A DNA stretch of 64,000 bases, from the NCBI GenBank assembly GCA_944322095.1, contig CALUNU010000001.1, forward strand, positions 186,001-250,000, written 5' to 3'. Of the stretch, positions 27,945-38,149 are shown in pieces (position 1 is the stretch's first letter; every line of letters begins with the position of its first letter). The position numbers were made by a program, and so were the translations under genes. Source of the DNA: an uncultured Alloprevotella sp. (GTDB lineage Bacteria > Bacteroidota > Bacteroidia > Bacteroidales > Bacteroidaceae). Under the pieces are notes generated by a model that worked only from the letters and a program-made list of their open reading frames with translations, was not told the origin of the DNA and ran no database searches.

Positions 27945-28155
27945 CAAATCAACCATTAACTCGATGGAGGGTATATTTGTTGCACGCATATTATTCTTAA
28001 CCAGACCGGCTGCAACGTTAAGCATACTCCATCGTAATCGTTTCAGAAAATATATTTATATAACGACTGATCGCCCGCAGCCATTCCGGTGAGACAGGTG
28101 GAAGAGGGTTCGTGTCGTTTTTCGTCAACAATAGCAAAAACAAATCAGAAGCGTT
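27945..28155. other. Spacer between tRNA-Gly and pfkA with possible folded element
   Basis: A 211-nt spacer without a gene. It contains an 8-bp inverted repeat CGATGGAG (27962-27969) / CTCCATCG (28027-28034). This encloses two interleaved 6-bp pairings that would form an H-type pseudoknot. A competing reading is a -7 box TATATTTG at 27972-27979 for pfkA. A 42-codon frame from 27964 has no recognisable family. Confidence 0.4.
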
Positions 28156-29133
28156 ATGGGAAAAATAAGATGTGTAGGTGTGCTTACGTCGGGCGGTGAT
28201 GCGCCGGGTATGAATGCGGCTATCCGTTCCGTTACGCGGAGCGCCATCTGCAACGGCTTTAAGGTGAAAGGTATCTATCGCGGATACGAAGGGCTCATCA
28301 GCGGAGAGGTGAAAACCTTTACGACAGAGGACGTCAGCAATATCATACAGACAGGCGGAACCATATTAAGAACGGCCCGCTCCAAGAAGTTCGAAACGCC
28401 CGAAGGCCGTAAAATGGCTTTCGACACGTTGAAGCGCGAGGGCATAGACGCCCTGGTGGTCATCGGCGGCAACGGCTCGCTCACGGGTGCCATGATATTG
28501 GCAGAGGAATACGACTTCCCCTGTATCGGTCTGCCCGGAACGATAGATAACGACTTGTACGGAACCGACAGTACCATCGGGTATGACACGACGCTCAACA
28601 CCATTACGCAATGCGTCGACAAAATACGCGACACGGCCACCTCGCACGAGCGCATCTTCTTCGTGGAAGTGATGGGGCGCGACGCAGGCTTCTTGGCTCA
28701 GAACAGCGCCATCGCTGCCGGTGCGGAGGCTGCCATCATCCCGGAAGATTCCACCGGCAGCGACCAGCTGATAAAATTTATGGAGCGTGGCATCCGTAAA
28801 AGCAAGAAGAGCTGCATCGTTATCGTGAGCGAAAGCCCGAAGTGTGGTGCCATATATTATGCCGACCGCGTGAACAAGGAATACCCGAACTTCGACGTGC
28901 GGGTTTCCATCCTCGGCCACTTGCAGCGCGGAGGCTCGCCCTCGGCGCGCGACCGCATCTTGGCCAGCCGCGTAGGCGTGGGCGCCATCCAGGCCTTGGT
29001 GCAGGGGCAGCGCAACGTCATGGTGGGCATCCGCAACAACGAGATCGTGTATGTTCCGTTCGTGGATGCCGTCGGAAAGCGAAAGCAAATGGATTTACAG
29101 TTGATACAAGTTCTTGACGAGCTCTCCATATAA
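28156..29133 (+). CDS. pfkA: ATP-dependent 6-phosphofructokinase
   Basis: A 325-residue Pfk[16 protein letters not shown] binds ATP, and [12 protein letters not shown] holds the catalytic aspartates D131 and D133. VEVMGRDAG and the fructose-6-phosphate region [21 protein letters not shown] are intact. The ATP/Mg loop reads GGNGS with Asn106 where the E. coli enzyme has Asp103 (GGDGS). The glycine after it, which favours ATP over pyrophosphate, is kept. It commits glucose to glycolysis. It is separate from the atp operon downstream, which has its own promoter. Confidence 0.95.
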   Translation: MGKIRCVGVLTSGGDAPGMNAAIRSVTRSAICNGFKVKGIYRGYEGLISGEVKTFTTEDVSNIIQTGGTILRTARSKKFETPEGRKMAFDTLKREGIDALVVIGGNGSLTGAMILAEEYDFPCIGLPGTIDNDLYGTDSTIGYDTTLNTITQCVDKIRDTATSHERIFFVEVMGRDAGFLAQNSAIAAGAEAAIIPEDSTGSDQLIKFMERGIRKSKKSCIVIVSESPKCGAIYYADRVNKEYPNFDVRVSILGHLQRGGSPSARDRILASRVGVGAIQALVQGQRNVMVGIRNNEIVYVPFVDAVGKRKQMDLQLIQVLDELSI

Positions 29134-29203
29134 TAAATTAGGCGAAATGTTTGTTCCATTTTTCTTTCGGTAAGCAATTTTAATCGGAGGGTAAATGCAA
29201 TGA

Positions 29204-30787
<1,584 letters not shown>

Positions 30788-30804
30788 TAGCGGAAACATA
30801 TCTT

Positions 30805-31053
30805 ATGAGCCTCAAAGTAGATATCGTATCTCCTGAAAAAATCCTTTATTCCGAGGAAGTGAATTCTGTGCAGGTTCCGGGAGCAAAGGGCCGGTTTGAA
30901 ATACTTGTCAATCACGCGCCCATTATTTCCAGCCTCGCGGAGGGTTCCATAGTCTGCCGCGGAAAAGAAGAATATACGCTTGATATTAAAGGCGGTTTTC
31001 TGGAAATGTCTGCCAACAGCGTGACAATTTGTGTTGAAACGGAAGGAAATTAG
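30805..31053 (+). CDS. atpC: F-type ATP synthase subunit epsilon
   Basis: An 82-residue epsilon subunit consisting of the N-terminal beta-sandwich only (LKVDIVSPEKILYSEEVNSV; GRFEILVNHAPIISSL). The C-terminal inhibitory helical domain of the 130-odd-residue proteobacterial forms is missing, which I recall as normal for Bacteroidetes. It lies 17 nt after atpD and 3 nt before the next gene. Confidence 0.93.
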   Translation: MSLKVDIVSPEKILYSEEVNSVQVPGAKGRFEILVNHAPIISSLAEGSIVCRGKEEYTLDIKGGFLEMSANSVTICVETEGN

Positions 31054-31056
31054 ATA

Positions 31057-31458
31057 ATGACAGCGATTGCAAAAAATACATTACTTCTGGCGCTGATATA
31101 CTGCCTTCTCGCCCCTGTTTTGTTCGGAGTGGAAAAGCTGTTGCTGGGTGCTGAGGCGTATTTGCAGGTTTTGCCGATCTGTTGTCTGTCTGTTTTTTTC
31201 TTTGTGTCGACTGCCGGAGTCTTGATACTGCTTAGGCGTACCTTGCAACGCGACAGACATTTTGAGAACCTCTATTTATTGATGACGATGCTCTTGTCGT
31301 TTGCATGTATAGTGGTTTTCATTTTGTATGCGGTGTTATATGGCGAAGGGTTGCTGGCTTTTACCGCCAACATGTTTGCTTTTTATGTTGTGTCGCTGGT
31401 TTACTTGACAGTTTACAGCATTCGGCAAGTGCGAAAAAAGAAAGGAAAACAATGCTGA
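31057..31458 (+). CDS. Small membrane protein of the atp operon (AtpI-like position)
   Basis: A 133-residue protein with four predicted membrane helices: TLLLALIYCLLAPVLFGV, VLPICCLSVFFFVSTAGVLI, LLMTMLLSFACIVVFILYAV and ANMFAFYVVSLVYLTVYSI. It ends in a basic tail (RQVRKKKGKQC). No recognised motif. It sits between atpC (3-nt gap) and atpB (7-nt overlap), so it is tightly coupled and may help assemble Fo, as AtpI does elsewhere, though sequence similarity to AtpI is not evident. Confidence 0.8.
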   Translation: MTAIAKNTLLLALIYCLLAPVLFGVEKLLLGAEAYLQVLPICCLSVFFFVSTAGVLILLRRTLQRDRHFENLYLLMTMLLSFACIVVFILYAVLYGEGLLAFTANMFAFYVVSLVYLTVYSIRQVRKKKGKQC

Positions 31459-32522
31459 GTTTTAAGAAATATCTGTTTGTAGCTTTGTTGATGGTGGTGA
31501 GCTGCACGTCTGTGTCGGCCGCCTCTCAGAGCAAAGACGAATCATCGGAAGTTGATGTGAAGGAAATTGTGCTTGGCCATATGAGCGACGCGTATGAGTG
31601 GCACATCACGACATGGAACGGCGTTCACGTGTCGATCCCTCTTCCCGTCATTCTGTATAGCGAGCACAGTGGTTGGCATATATTCCTTTCTTCGGAATTT
31701 CATCATGCTTCGGGTGGTGAATACGAAGGCTTCTATATTGATAATGCCACGGGCAAGATTTATGAACACGTTTCCGGCGTTGCAGGTGGAGTGAAACCTT
31801 GGGATTTTTCCATAACGAAGGATGTGGTTCAGATATGGTTTGTCGTATTTATCATGTTGGGCATTTTCATCAGTTCGGCCCGTTGGTATAAAAAGCACAA
31901 GAGCTTTGATGAGTCGCCCAAAGGGCTTGTCGGTCTGGTGGAGATGTTTGTCATGATGGTTAACGACGACATTATCAAAGCCTGCATCGGGGAAAAGCAT
32001 TATAAGCCCTATGCGCCTTTTCTGCTGACCGTGTTCTTTTTCATTTTCCTGACGAATCTGATGGGTCTTATCCCGACCTTTCCCGGCGGAGCCAACGTCA
32101 CGGGGCATATCGTCGTCACCTTTTTTCTGGCCATGTGTACTTTTCTGCTTGTCAACCTGTTTGGCAACAAGGAGTATTGGAAGGAAATATTTTGGCCTGA
32201 CGTCCCCACGTGGTTGAAGGTGCCCGTGCCCTTGATGCCCGTCATTGAGTTTTTCGGCATCCTGACAAAGCCATTTGCACTGATGGTCCGTCTCTTTGCC
32301 AACATGATGGGAGGTCACGCTATTATCCTTGCATCGGCGTGTGTTATCTTCATAACATGTCAGGTCGGAATGGGGATAGGCGCTCCGATGACGGTATTCA
32401 GTTTTGCGCTCATGGTGTTTATGAATTGCCTTGAATTGCTTGTCGCTTTCATCCAGGCATACGTATTTACTATGTTGAGCTCGATATTCATAGGCTTGGC
32501 TCACCCCGAGCATCATAAGTAA
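31452..32522 (+). CDS. atpB: F-type ATP synthase subunit a
   Basis: A 356-residue subunit a when started at ATG 31452 (MLSFKKYLFVALLMVVSC). The first 25 or so residues look like a signal peptide and are followed by a periplasmic extension of about 100 residues before the first membrane helix, a Bacteroidetes feature. The core has the essential arginine region (ALMVRLFANMMGGHAI) and NCLELLVAFIQAYVFTML. It forms the proton half-channels against the c ring. Overlaps the upstream gene by 7 nt. Confidence 0.95.
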   Translation: MLSFKKYLFVALLMVVSCTSVSAASQSKDESSEVDVKEIVLGHMSDAYEWHITTWNGVHVSIPLPVILYSEHSGWHIFLSSEFHHASGGEYEGFYIDNATGKIYEHVSGVAGGVKPWDFSITKDVVQIWFVVFIMLGIFISSARWYKKHKSFDESPKGLVGLVEMFVMMVNDDIIKACIGEKHYKPYAPFLLTVFFFIFLTNLMGLIPTFPGGANVTGHIVVTFFLAMCTFLLVNLFGNKEYWKEIFWPDVPTWLKVPVPLMPVIEFFGILTKPFALMVRLFANMMGGHAIILASACVIFITCQVGMGIGAPMTVFSFALMVFMNCLELLVAFIQAYVFTMLSSIFIGLAHPEHHK

Positions 32523-32534
32523 AATCATTATTAA

Positions 32535-32813
<279 letters not shown>

Positions 32814-32827
32814 TCTGATAAAGCGAT

Positions 32828-33343
32828 ATGCAGTCGTTAAATCTGCCATCCATATTAACGCCTGATTTCGGCCTCCTCTTTTGGATGCTTGTCGCTTTTC
32901 TGGTGGTCTTTGTGCTATTGGCGAAGTACGGTTTCCCCGTTATCGTTAAGATGGTGGAGGATCGGAAAAAGTTTATAGACGAATCGTTGAAAAATGCCCG
33001 TGAAGCCAACGAGAAACTCGCCAACATCAAGAGCGAAGGCGAGGACATCTTGCGCGCGGCTCGCGAGCAGCAGGCCGTTATCCTGAAAGAAGCGATGGCT
33101 GCACGCGACAACATCTTGAAGGAGGCTAAGGAAAAGGCGCAGCGCGAGGGGCAAAAGCTCGTTGAGGAGGCAAAGGCGCAGATAGCTGTGGAGAAGGAGA
33201 ACGCCATGCGCGAAATCCGCTCACAAATCGGCGACCTTTCCATCAAGATTGCGAGCAAAGTGGTTCAGCGCGATATGGAACAAGACAAAGAGCAGGAGCG
33301 TTTCATCGAGCAAGTGCTCAAAGAAATGGAATCTGCGAGATAA
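32828..33343 (+). CDS. atpF: F-type ATP synthase subunit b
   Basis: A 171-residue subunit b: an N-terminal membrane anchor (GLLFWMLVAFLVVFVLLAKYGF, about 14-35) followed by a long charged helix rich in K, E and A that forms the peripheral stalk. The start follows atpE by 14 nt. Ends KEMESAR. Standard length and position in the operon. Confidence 0.96.
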   Translation: MQSLNLPSILTPDFGLLFWMLVAFLVVFVLLAKYGFPVIVKMVEDRKKFIDESLKNAREANEKLANIKSEGEDILRAAREQQAVILKEAMAARDNILKEAKEKAQREGQKLVEEAKAQIAVEKENAMREIRSQIGDLSIKIASKVVQRDMEQDKEQERFIEQVLKEMESAR

Positions 33344-33364
33344 GAAAGGTTTGAGGAAGACTTT

Positions 33365-33907
33365 ATGGACATAGGTATTATTTCCGTTCGTTATGCCAAG
33401 GCGCTGTTGCAGTTTGCTCTCGAAAACAAAGAAGAGCAAACGGTTTACGGCGAGATGCAGACTCTCGGCGAAACGTTCAGGGCCGTGCCAGCCTTGCAGC
33501 AGGCACTGATAAATCCGACGTACACCGAAGAGCAGAAAACCGGCTGGCTGCTGACGGCAGCTTCGGGCGACGCCAAAGCAACGCTTTCGCTCCGCCGTTT
33601 CGTTTCGCTGGTTGTAAAGAACGGGCGGGCTGATATGATGCTTTTCATATCGGCTTCCTATTTAACGCTTTATCGGAAGAAAAAGCACCTGACGGAAGCC
33701 CGCCTCACGTTTGCACGGCAGGTAAACGCCGCGCTCGTGGAGCGCATCCGAAAGATGCTCGAAGAAAAAATCCACGCCAAGGTCGAAATGAGTGTTTCCG
33801 AGGACAAAGAGCTGTTAGGCGGCTTTGTTTTGGAATATGACACGTATCGGCTTGACGCAAGTGTGCGGACGCAGTTGAACGAATTGCGGCGCAATTGGGT
33901 GCAGTAG
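33365..33907 (+). CDS. atpH: F-type ATP synthase subunit delta
   Basis: A 180-residue OSCP/delta subunit. It opens with the family's ISVRYAKALLQFALENKEE. The C-terminal part carries SEDKELLGGFVLEYDTYRLDAS, matching the conserved G-G-F/V motif. It joins the peripheral stalk to the top of F1. It lies 21 nt after atpF and 24 nt before atpA. Confidence 0.95.
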   Translation: MDIGIISVRYAKALLQFALENKEEQTVYGEMQTLGETFRAVPALQQALINPTYTEEQKTGWLLTAASGDAKATLSLRRFVSLVVKNGRADMMLFISASYLTLYRKKKHLTEARLTFARQVNAALVERIRKMLEEKIHAKVEMSVSEDKELLGGFVLEYDTYRLDASVRTQLNELRRNWVQ

Positions 33908-33931
33908 TAGAAATTAACAGATTAAATCTTT

Positions 33932-35518
33932 ATGCCAAATAAGATAAAGCCCAGTGAGATTTCGGAGCTCCTGCTGCAACAATTGCAGCAGGCCGAAACG
34001 CAAGTCCGCTTTGAAGAGGTGGGCGTGGTGCTTTCGGTGGGAGACGGCGTTGCCCGTATCTACGGCATGACGAACGTCACCGAAAACGAACTGGTAGAAT
34101 TCGAAAACGGCGTAATGGCCGTGGCGATGAACCTCGAAGAGGACAACGTCGGCGCTGTTCTCCTCGGGCCTTCGGAAGGTATCAAGGAAGGGCAGCGCGT
34201 ACGCCGCACAGGCCGCGTTGCCTCCATCGAGGTGAACGAGAACATGCTTGGCAGGGTTATCAACCCGCTGGGTAAACCGCTTGACGGCGGGAGCGAGATT
34301 GCGGGCGAGAAGTTCCGCATGCCGCTCGACCGCAAGGCGCCGGGCGTGATCTACCGTCAGCCCGTCAACCAGGCCTTGCAGACCGGCTTGAAGGCTGTCG
34401 ACTCCATGATACCCATCGGTCGCGGCCAGCGCGAACTGATTATCGGCGACCGCCAGACGGGCAAGACGGCCATCGCGATAGACACCATCATTAACCAGAA
34501 GAGCTGTTACGAGAACGGCGACCCTGTTTACTGTATCTACGTGGCCATTGGCCAGAAGGCGTCTACCGTGGCCAATATCGTACGGGTATTGAAAGAGAGC
34601 GGGGCCATGCCTTACTCCATTGTCGTGTCGGCCACTGCGGCCGAGCCTGCCGCCTTGCAGTATTTCGCCCCCTTTGCCGGTGCGGCCATAGGCGAATATT
34701 TCCGCGACCGCGGCAAGCACGCCCTGGTCGTTTACGACGACCTTTCGAAGCAGGCCGTTGCCTATCGTGAGGTTTCGCTCATCCTGCGTCGCCCTTCCGG
34801 CCGCGAGGCATATCCGGGCGATGTGTTTTACCTCCATTCGCGCCTCTTGGAGCGCGCTGCCAAAATCAACAACCAGACGGAGGTAGCCGCCAAGATGAAC
34901 GACCTGCCCGAGTGTATGAAAAGAAAAGTGGTGGGAGGCGGCTCCCTGACGGCCCTGCCCATCATCGAAACGCAGGCCGGCGACGTTTCGGCCTACATTC
35001 CTACGAATGTCATCTCCATCACCGACGGACAGATTTATCTTGATACCAACCTGTTCAACCAGGGTGTGCGTCCGGCCATCGATGTGGGCATCTCGGTGTC
35101 GCGTGTAGGCGGCGCAGCTCAGATCAAGAGTATGAAGAAGATTGCCGGTACGCTGAAAATCGACCAGGCCCAGTATCGCGAACTCGAAGCCTTTTCAAAG
35201 TTTTCGTCCGACATGGATCCCGTCACGGCCATGACCATCGACCGCGGCCGCAAGAACAACGAGCTCCTCATCCAGGCGCAGTACAGCCCGATGCCCGTAG
35301 GCGAGCAGGTGGCCATCCTCTACTGCGGAACCAAGGGGCTGCTCCGCGACGTGCCCCTCGACAAGGTGCGCGATTTTCAGGACAACTTCTTGCAGATGTT
35401 GCGGGCCAACTACGCCGACAGCGTGCTGGCCGAGCTTTCGCGCGGAAACATCGACGACAACGTCGTGAAGAACATCGAGAAGGTGGCTGCCGACGTGGCC
35501 GGACAGTATAAAAACTAA
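33932..35518 (+). CDS. atpA: F-type ATP synthase subunit alpha
   Basis: A 528-residue alpha subunit. The regulatory nucleotide site shows [13 protein letters not shown], and the arginine finger lies in the conserved [20 protein letters not shown] region. The N-terminal barrel has [17 protein letters not shown]. It alternates with beta in the F1 hexamer. atpG follows after 6 nt. Confidence 0.98.
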   Translation: MPNKIKPSEISELLLQQLQQAETQVRFEEVGVVLSVGDGVARIYGMTNVTENELVEFENGVMAVAMNLEEDNVGAVLLGPSEGIKEGQRVRRTGRVASIEVNENMLGRVINPLGKPLDGGSEIAGEKFRMPLDRKAPGVIYRQPVNQALQTGLKAVDSMIPIGRGQRELIIGDRQTGKTAIAIDTIINQKSCYENGDPVYCIYVAIGQKASTVANIVRVLKESGAMPYSIVVSATAAEPAALQYFAPFAGAAIGEYFRDRGKHALVVYDDLSKQAVAYREVSLILRRPSGREAYPGDVFYLHSRLLERAAKINNQTEVAAKMNDLPECMKRKVVGGGSLTALPIIETQAGDVSAYIPTNVISITDGQIYLDTNLFNQGVRPAIDVGISVSRVGGAAQIKSMKKIAGTLKIDQAQYRELEAFSKFSSDMDPVTAMTIDRGRKNNELLIQAQYSPMPVGEQVAILYCGTKGLLRDVPLDKVRDFQDNFLQMLRANYADSVLAELSRGNIDDNVVKNIEKVAADVAGQYKN

Positions 35519-35524
35519 CGCTTT

Positions 35525-36397
35525 ATGCCTTCACTCAAAGAAGTCAAGACGCGCATTGCTTCCGTCAACAGCACTCGCAAAATTACGAGCGCTATGAAGA
35601 TGGTGGCTTCCTCAAAGTTGCGCCGCGCCCAGCAGGCCATCGAGCAGATGAGGCCTTACGAGGAGCGCCTGAACAGCATCATGGCGACTTTCTTGAAGAA
35701 CATGCAGGGCGAGGTGGCTTCTCCTTATGCGGTGACGCGCGAGGTGAAGCGGGTGGTCTTGGTTGCCTATTCGTCCAATTCCAGTCTTTGTGGAGGCTTC
35801 AATTCAAACGTCATCAAGGAGCTCAGAAAAGCTGTCGAGGCCTATCGTGCAGCCGGTGTTGAGGTGGTCAGGATCTATCCCCTCGGACGAAAAGTGTTCG
35901 ATGCCATGCGCAAGGACGGCTTTTCGGACTTGACAGATTATTCTGCCGTGCTCAACCATCCCGCTTATGCCCCGGTGGTAAAGGTGGCCTCGGAGATTAT
36001 GCAGATGTACGTGCGGGGCGAGATTGATAAGGCGGAAATCCTTTATCACCATTTCAAGAGTTCGTCCACGCAGGTGCTCAGGCACGAAGATTTCCTGCCC
36101 GTCAGTCTGGATGTGCAGGAGGAGGAAGGCGCCCAGGCTTCGGCGCTCGACTACATCGTCGAGCCTTCGCCGGCGGAAATCCTGACGGAGCTCATCCCCA
36201 AGGCCCTCCACCTGAAGCTCTACGCCGCCATGCTCGACAGCCTGGCAAGCGAGCACGCCGCGCGCGTCATAGCCATGCAGGTGGCTACGGACAACGCCGA
36301 CGAACTGCTGCGCGACCTCACGTTGCAGTACAACAAGTCGCGCCAGCAGGCCATCACCAACGAGCTGCTCGACCTTGCGGGCGGTGCCATGCAGTAG
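35525..36397 (+). CDS. atpG: F-type ATP synthase subunit gamma
   Basis: A 290-residue gamma subunit: an N-terminal helix with the conserved VKTRIASVNSTRKITSAMKMVA, a Rossmann-like middle (VVLVAYSSNSSLCGGFNSNVIKE), and the C-terminal helix ending LQYNKSRQQAITNELLDLAGGA. It is the rotating central shaft. Last gene of the operon, followed by two terminators in tandem. Confidence 0.97.
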   Translation: MPSLKEVKTRIASVNSTRKITSAMKMVASSKLRRAQQAIEQMRPYEERLNSIMATFLKNMQGEVASPYAVTREVKRVVLVAYSSNSSLCGGFNSNVIKELRKAVEAYRAAGVEVVRIYPLGRKVFDAMRKDGFSDLTDYSAVLNHPAYAPVVKVASEIMQMYVRGEIDKAEILYHHFKSSSTQVLRHEDFLPVSLDVQEEEGAQASALDYIVEPSPAEILTELIPKALHLKLYAAMLDSLASEHAARVIAMQVATDNADELLRDLTLQYNKSRQQAITNELLDLAGGAMQ

Positions 36398-36456
36398 GTG
36401 GAGCGGGCACGCGCGGCCGAGGCTGCGATGAGCCCACTCACGCGACATTCAACTTT

Positions 36457-36503
36457 AAGGAGCAGACCGCTCGTCCTTTCCGGCGGCGGGCTGCTCCTTT
36501 TTT
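36457..36503 (+). terminator. First terminator of the atp operon
   Basis: AAGGAGCAG (36457-36465) pairs with CTGCTCCTT (36491-36499), followed by TTTT. Confidence 0.8.
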
Positions 36504-36509
36504 CGTATC

Positions 36510-36545
36510 AGCTGCTGCCCGCTTCGGGCGGCAGCTTTCTTTTTG
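36510..36545 (+). terminator. Second terminator of the atp operon
   Basis: AGCTGCTGCCCG and CGGGCGGCAGCT pair around a short TT-containing loop, followed by TTCTTTTT. Confidence 0.8.
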
Positions 36546-36580
36546 ACAGGTGCCTTTATGCTTTGGGGCAGAATTTCAAG

Positions 36581-36644
36581 CCGCGCCACGACAATATGCA
36601 GGGAGGAAACGTAAATATCGTCCCGGCATATCGTCGTGGCGCGG
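36581..36644. repeat. 64-nt long inverted repeat (hairpin) downstream of the lipoprotein gene
   Basis: Arms at 36581-36599 and 36626-36644 are complementary at 18 of 19 positions, the exception being a G-U pair in one strand's RNA. A further 4 bp (GGGA/TCCC) lie inside, leaving a loop of 16 nt. Neither strand has a T tract after it, so it is not a standard terminator. Confidence 0.75.
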
Positions 36645-36694
36645 TAGCATATGGTTTGCGTCTGCGCGGCGTGCGTCGTTTCCGGCCGCAGGCG

Positions 36695-37210
36695 TCAGCT
36701 CTGCGCGGGCTTCAGCTCGTAGCTGCGGCCGCTGCGTCCCGTGGCGCGGAACGTGTCGTCGGTCAGTTCGTCGATGGTTACGGTGTCGGGCTGCCCGGCG
36801 CCGGTGAGCACGAGCGTACCGTTGGCGATGCGGTAGCTCTTTGTGAAAGCATCCAGCTGCGTCAGGTTTATCAGCACGCCGATGGCCTCGCCGCCGTCGC
36901 GCGTGGTCATGGCGTAGCGGTCGCCTTCGTTCAGGTCGCCGTAGATGCGGCCGTAGGCGTCGTTGCCCGTGGCCGTTTCGGATGTGCGCGCCACTTCCAG
37001 CGTGTCGCCCGCATCGGTGATGAGCGTAAACGTGCTCATGCCAAACTCGTCGGCCGTTCCATAGAGCGTGCTGTCGGCCGCCTGCTCGGTAGCCGCTGTA
37101 TCGCTTGCGGCCGGCGCGGTTTCGCTTTGGGGTTGTTCTTTTTTGCCGGAGTTGCAGGCCGTCAGGCTCAGCAGCGTGACAGCCAGCAGCAGATAAAGTG
37201 TTCTTTTCAT
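36695..37210 (-). CDS. Lipoprotein of unknown function (NlpE-like in outline)
   Basis: A 171-residue lipoprotein starting at ATG 37210. The lipobox is LLSLTAC with Cys19, followed by an acidic, alanine-rich linker (to about residue 50) and a beta-rich domain of about 120 residues (FGMSTFTLITDAGDTLEVAR; NGTLVLTGAGQPDTVTID). The outline resembles small NlpE-type barrels, but no CXXC motif is present. A fragment of a second copy lies at 38148-38213 (TFTLFTDAG...), showing that this gene belonged to a duplicated unit with blaI and the M56-TonB gene. Confidence 0.75.
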   Translation of the reverse strand: MKRTLYLLLAVTLLSLTACNSGKKEQPQSETAPAASDTAATEQAADSTLYGTADEFGMSTFTLITDAGDTLEVARTSETATGNDAYGRIYGDLNEGDRYAMTTRDGGEAIGVLINLTQLDAFTKSYRIANGTLVLTGAGQPDTVTIDELTDDTFRATGRSGRSYELKPAQS

Positions 37211-37501
37211 CGAGTTGTGGTCATTTAAAAAGGTGTGGATTGTTGTTTCCCGTGCTAAATTACGCATTTCCGCGCGTATTTGCGCTTTTTCTTCCCGGCA
37301 AACAGGTAGTTTGCCGGCATCTTCCCCTTTTTTGTAGCCCTTCGTCCGTTGCGCGAGGCGGCTGCAAAACGCAGATTGGCCTGCCGTGTATGCTCTTTTC
37401 GGCACATGTGGCCACGCATGACGGTAAGAAAAAAGCCTCGTCCGATGGAGTGGGCAGGGCTTTTGGGGCTGGAGGCATGCGGTGTGCGGCTGTGCGTCTT
37501 G
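37211..37501. other. Spacer between lipoprotein and short TonB-domain gene
   Basis: A 291-bp spacer upstream of the lipoprotein gene. It holds the terminator of the short TonB gene (37429-37464) and a perfect 9-bp inverted repeat CCGGCAAAC/GTTTGCCGG (37295-37317). No consensus promoter was found for the lipoprotein gene; TAATTTAG on the minus strand near 37258 is a weak candidate. Confidence 0.4.
37429..37464 (-). terminator. Terminator of the short TonB-domain gene
   Basis: On the minus strand AAAGCC and GGCTTT pair around a loop of about 20 nt and are followed by TTTTCTT. Confidence 0.6.
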
Positions 37502-38017
37502 CTATTTGAGTGCAAACCGTACGGGGACGGTAAACCATACGGCTACGCGTTTGTCGTTTTTTATGCCCGGATAGAATTTCCTTAGCTTTTTGACGGCGTC
37601 GACGGCTGCCTGGTCGCACTCCTTGTTGAGGCTTCTTAGCACAACCACTTTCCCAACTTTGCCGTCTTTCCCGATGAGAAAGCGCAGCACGACGGTACCT
37701 TCAATTTTTTGCTCTATGGCCGAGGCGGGGTATTTCAAGTTAGCCCCGATGTCGCGCAGAAGAGCCGCTTCTCCGCCGGGATATTGCGGTGCCATCTCTA
37801 CAATCTTGTATGTCTTTTCCGTTTCTTCTGCGGGTGCCACCGTGTCGGCGGGAAGCGGCAGGGCCGCAGCTGCATGCAGACGGAGCGCATGCATGGAACG
37901 GGCAGGCGCGAAGAGCAGCCAAAAGCCTGCAACCAGCAGCGCGAGCGGAAAGACTGGGGCTTGCCGGCTCGCAGAAATCTTTTTCCTGTTTTTCATTTTC
38001 AATGGGGTGTTAAGCAT
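37502..38017 (-). CDS. Short TonB C-terminal domain protein (truncated paralogue of the M56-TonB gene)
   Basis: A 171-residue protein: a basic N-terminus, one membrane anchor (FPLALLVAGFWLLFAPAR), a short linker and a TonB C-terminal domain (APQYPGGEAALLRDIGANLKY; LRSLNKECDQAAVDAVKKL). It aligns with the C-terminal part of the M56 gene at 38321, starting where that protein reads MMNKKKTSAGRQA (here MKNRKKISASRQA), and the DNA is nearly identical through the LNKECDQAAVDA region. It is therefore a partial copy lacking the peptidase. TonB domains pass inner-membrane energy to outer-membrane receptors. ATG 37996 is an alternative start. Confidence 0.85.
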   Translation of the reverse strand: MLNTPLKMKNRKKISASRQAPVFPLALLVAGFWLLFAPARSMHALRLHAAAALPLPADTVAPAEETEKTYKIVEMAPQYPGGEAALLRDIGANLKYPASAIEQKIEGTVVLRFLIGKDGKVGKVVVLRSLNKECDQAAVDAVKKLRKFYPGIKNDKRVAVWFTVPVRFALK

Positions 38018-38044
38018 TTGTTTTTAGAAGAGAGTGAGTTTTCG

Positions 38045-38075
38045 CAAATGTATGGAAACTTTATACTACCTGCAA
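38045..38075 (-). promoter_or_regulatory. Promoter of the short TonB-domain gene
   Basis: On the minus strand TTG (38075-38073), a 20-nt spacer, TACATTTG (38052-38045). The -7 box and its distance to the 60-bp repeat (38 nt) are the same as at the blaI promoter. Confidence 0.75.
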
Positions 38076-38089
38076 GGAAATGACAAGAA

Positions 38090-38149
38090 ATCGCCGTAAA
38101 AAATGAATATGAGGCGTTTAGCCGCGGAAAACCGGCGGAAGGGCGGTTT
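38090..38149. repeat. 60-bp repeat, copy A
   Basis: About 90% identical (six mismatches, one indel) to 40191-40251. It begins ATCGCCGTAAAAAATGAA on the plus strand. On the minus strand it lies upstream of the short TonB promoter. Confidence 0.85.

Larger units (their letters stand above)
36398..36694. other. Intergenic region after atpG: tandem terminators and a long hairpin
   Basis: This 297-bp region between converging genes contains terminators at 36457-36503 and 36510-36545 and a 64-nt near-perfect hairpin at 36581-36644. No open frame is convincing. Confidence 0.6.

Noticed and set aside
27789..28025. Minus-strand frame reading GKRDSNPRPLAWEANALPTELLPH
   Set aside because: This is the well-known false protein read antisense through a tRNA gene.
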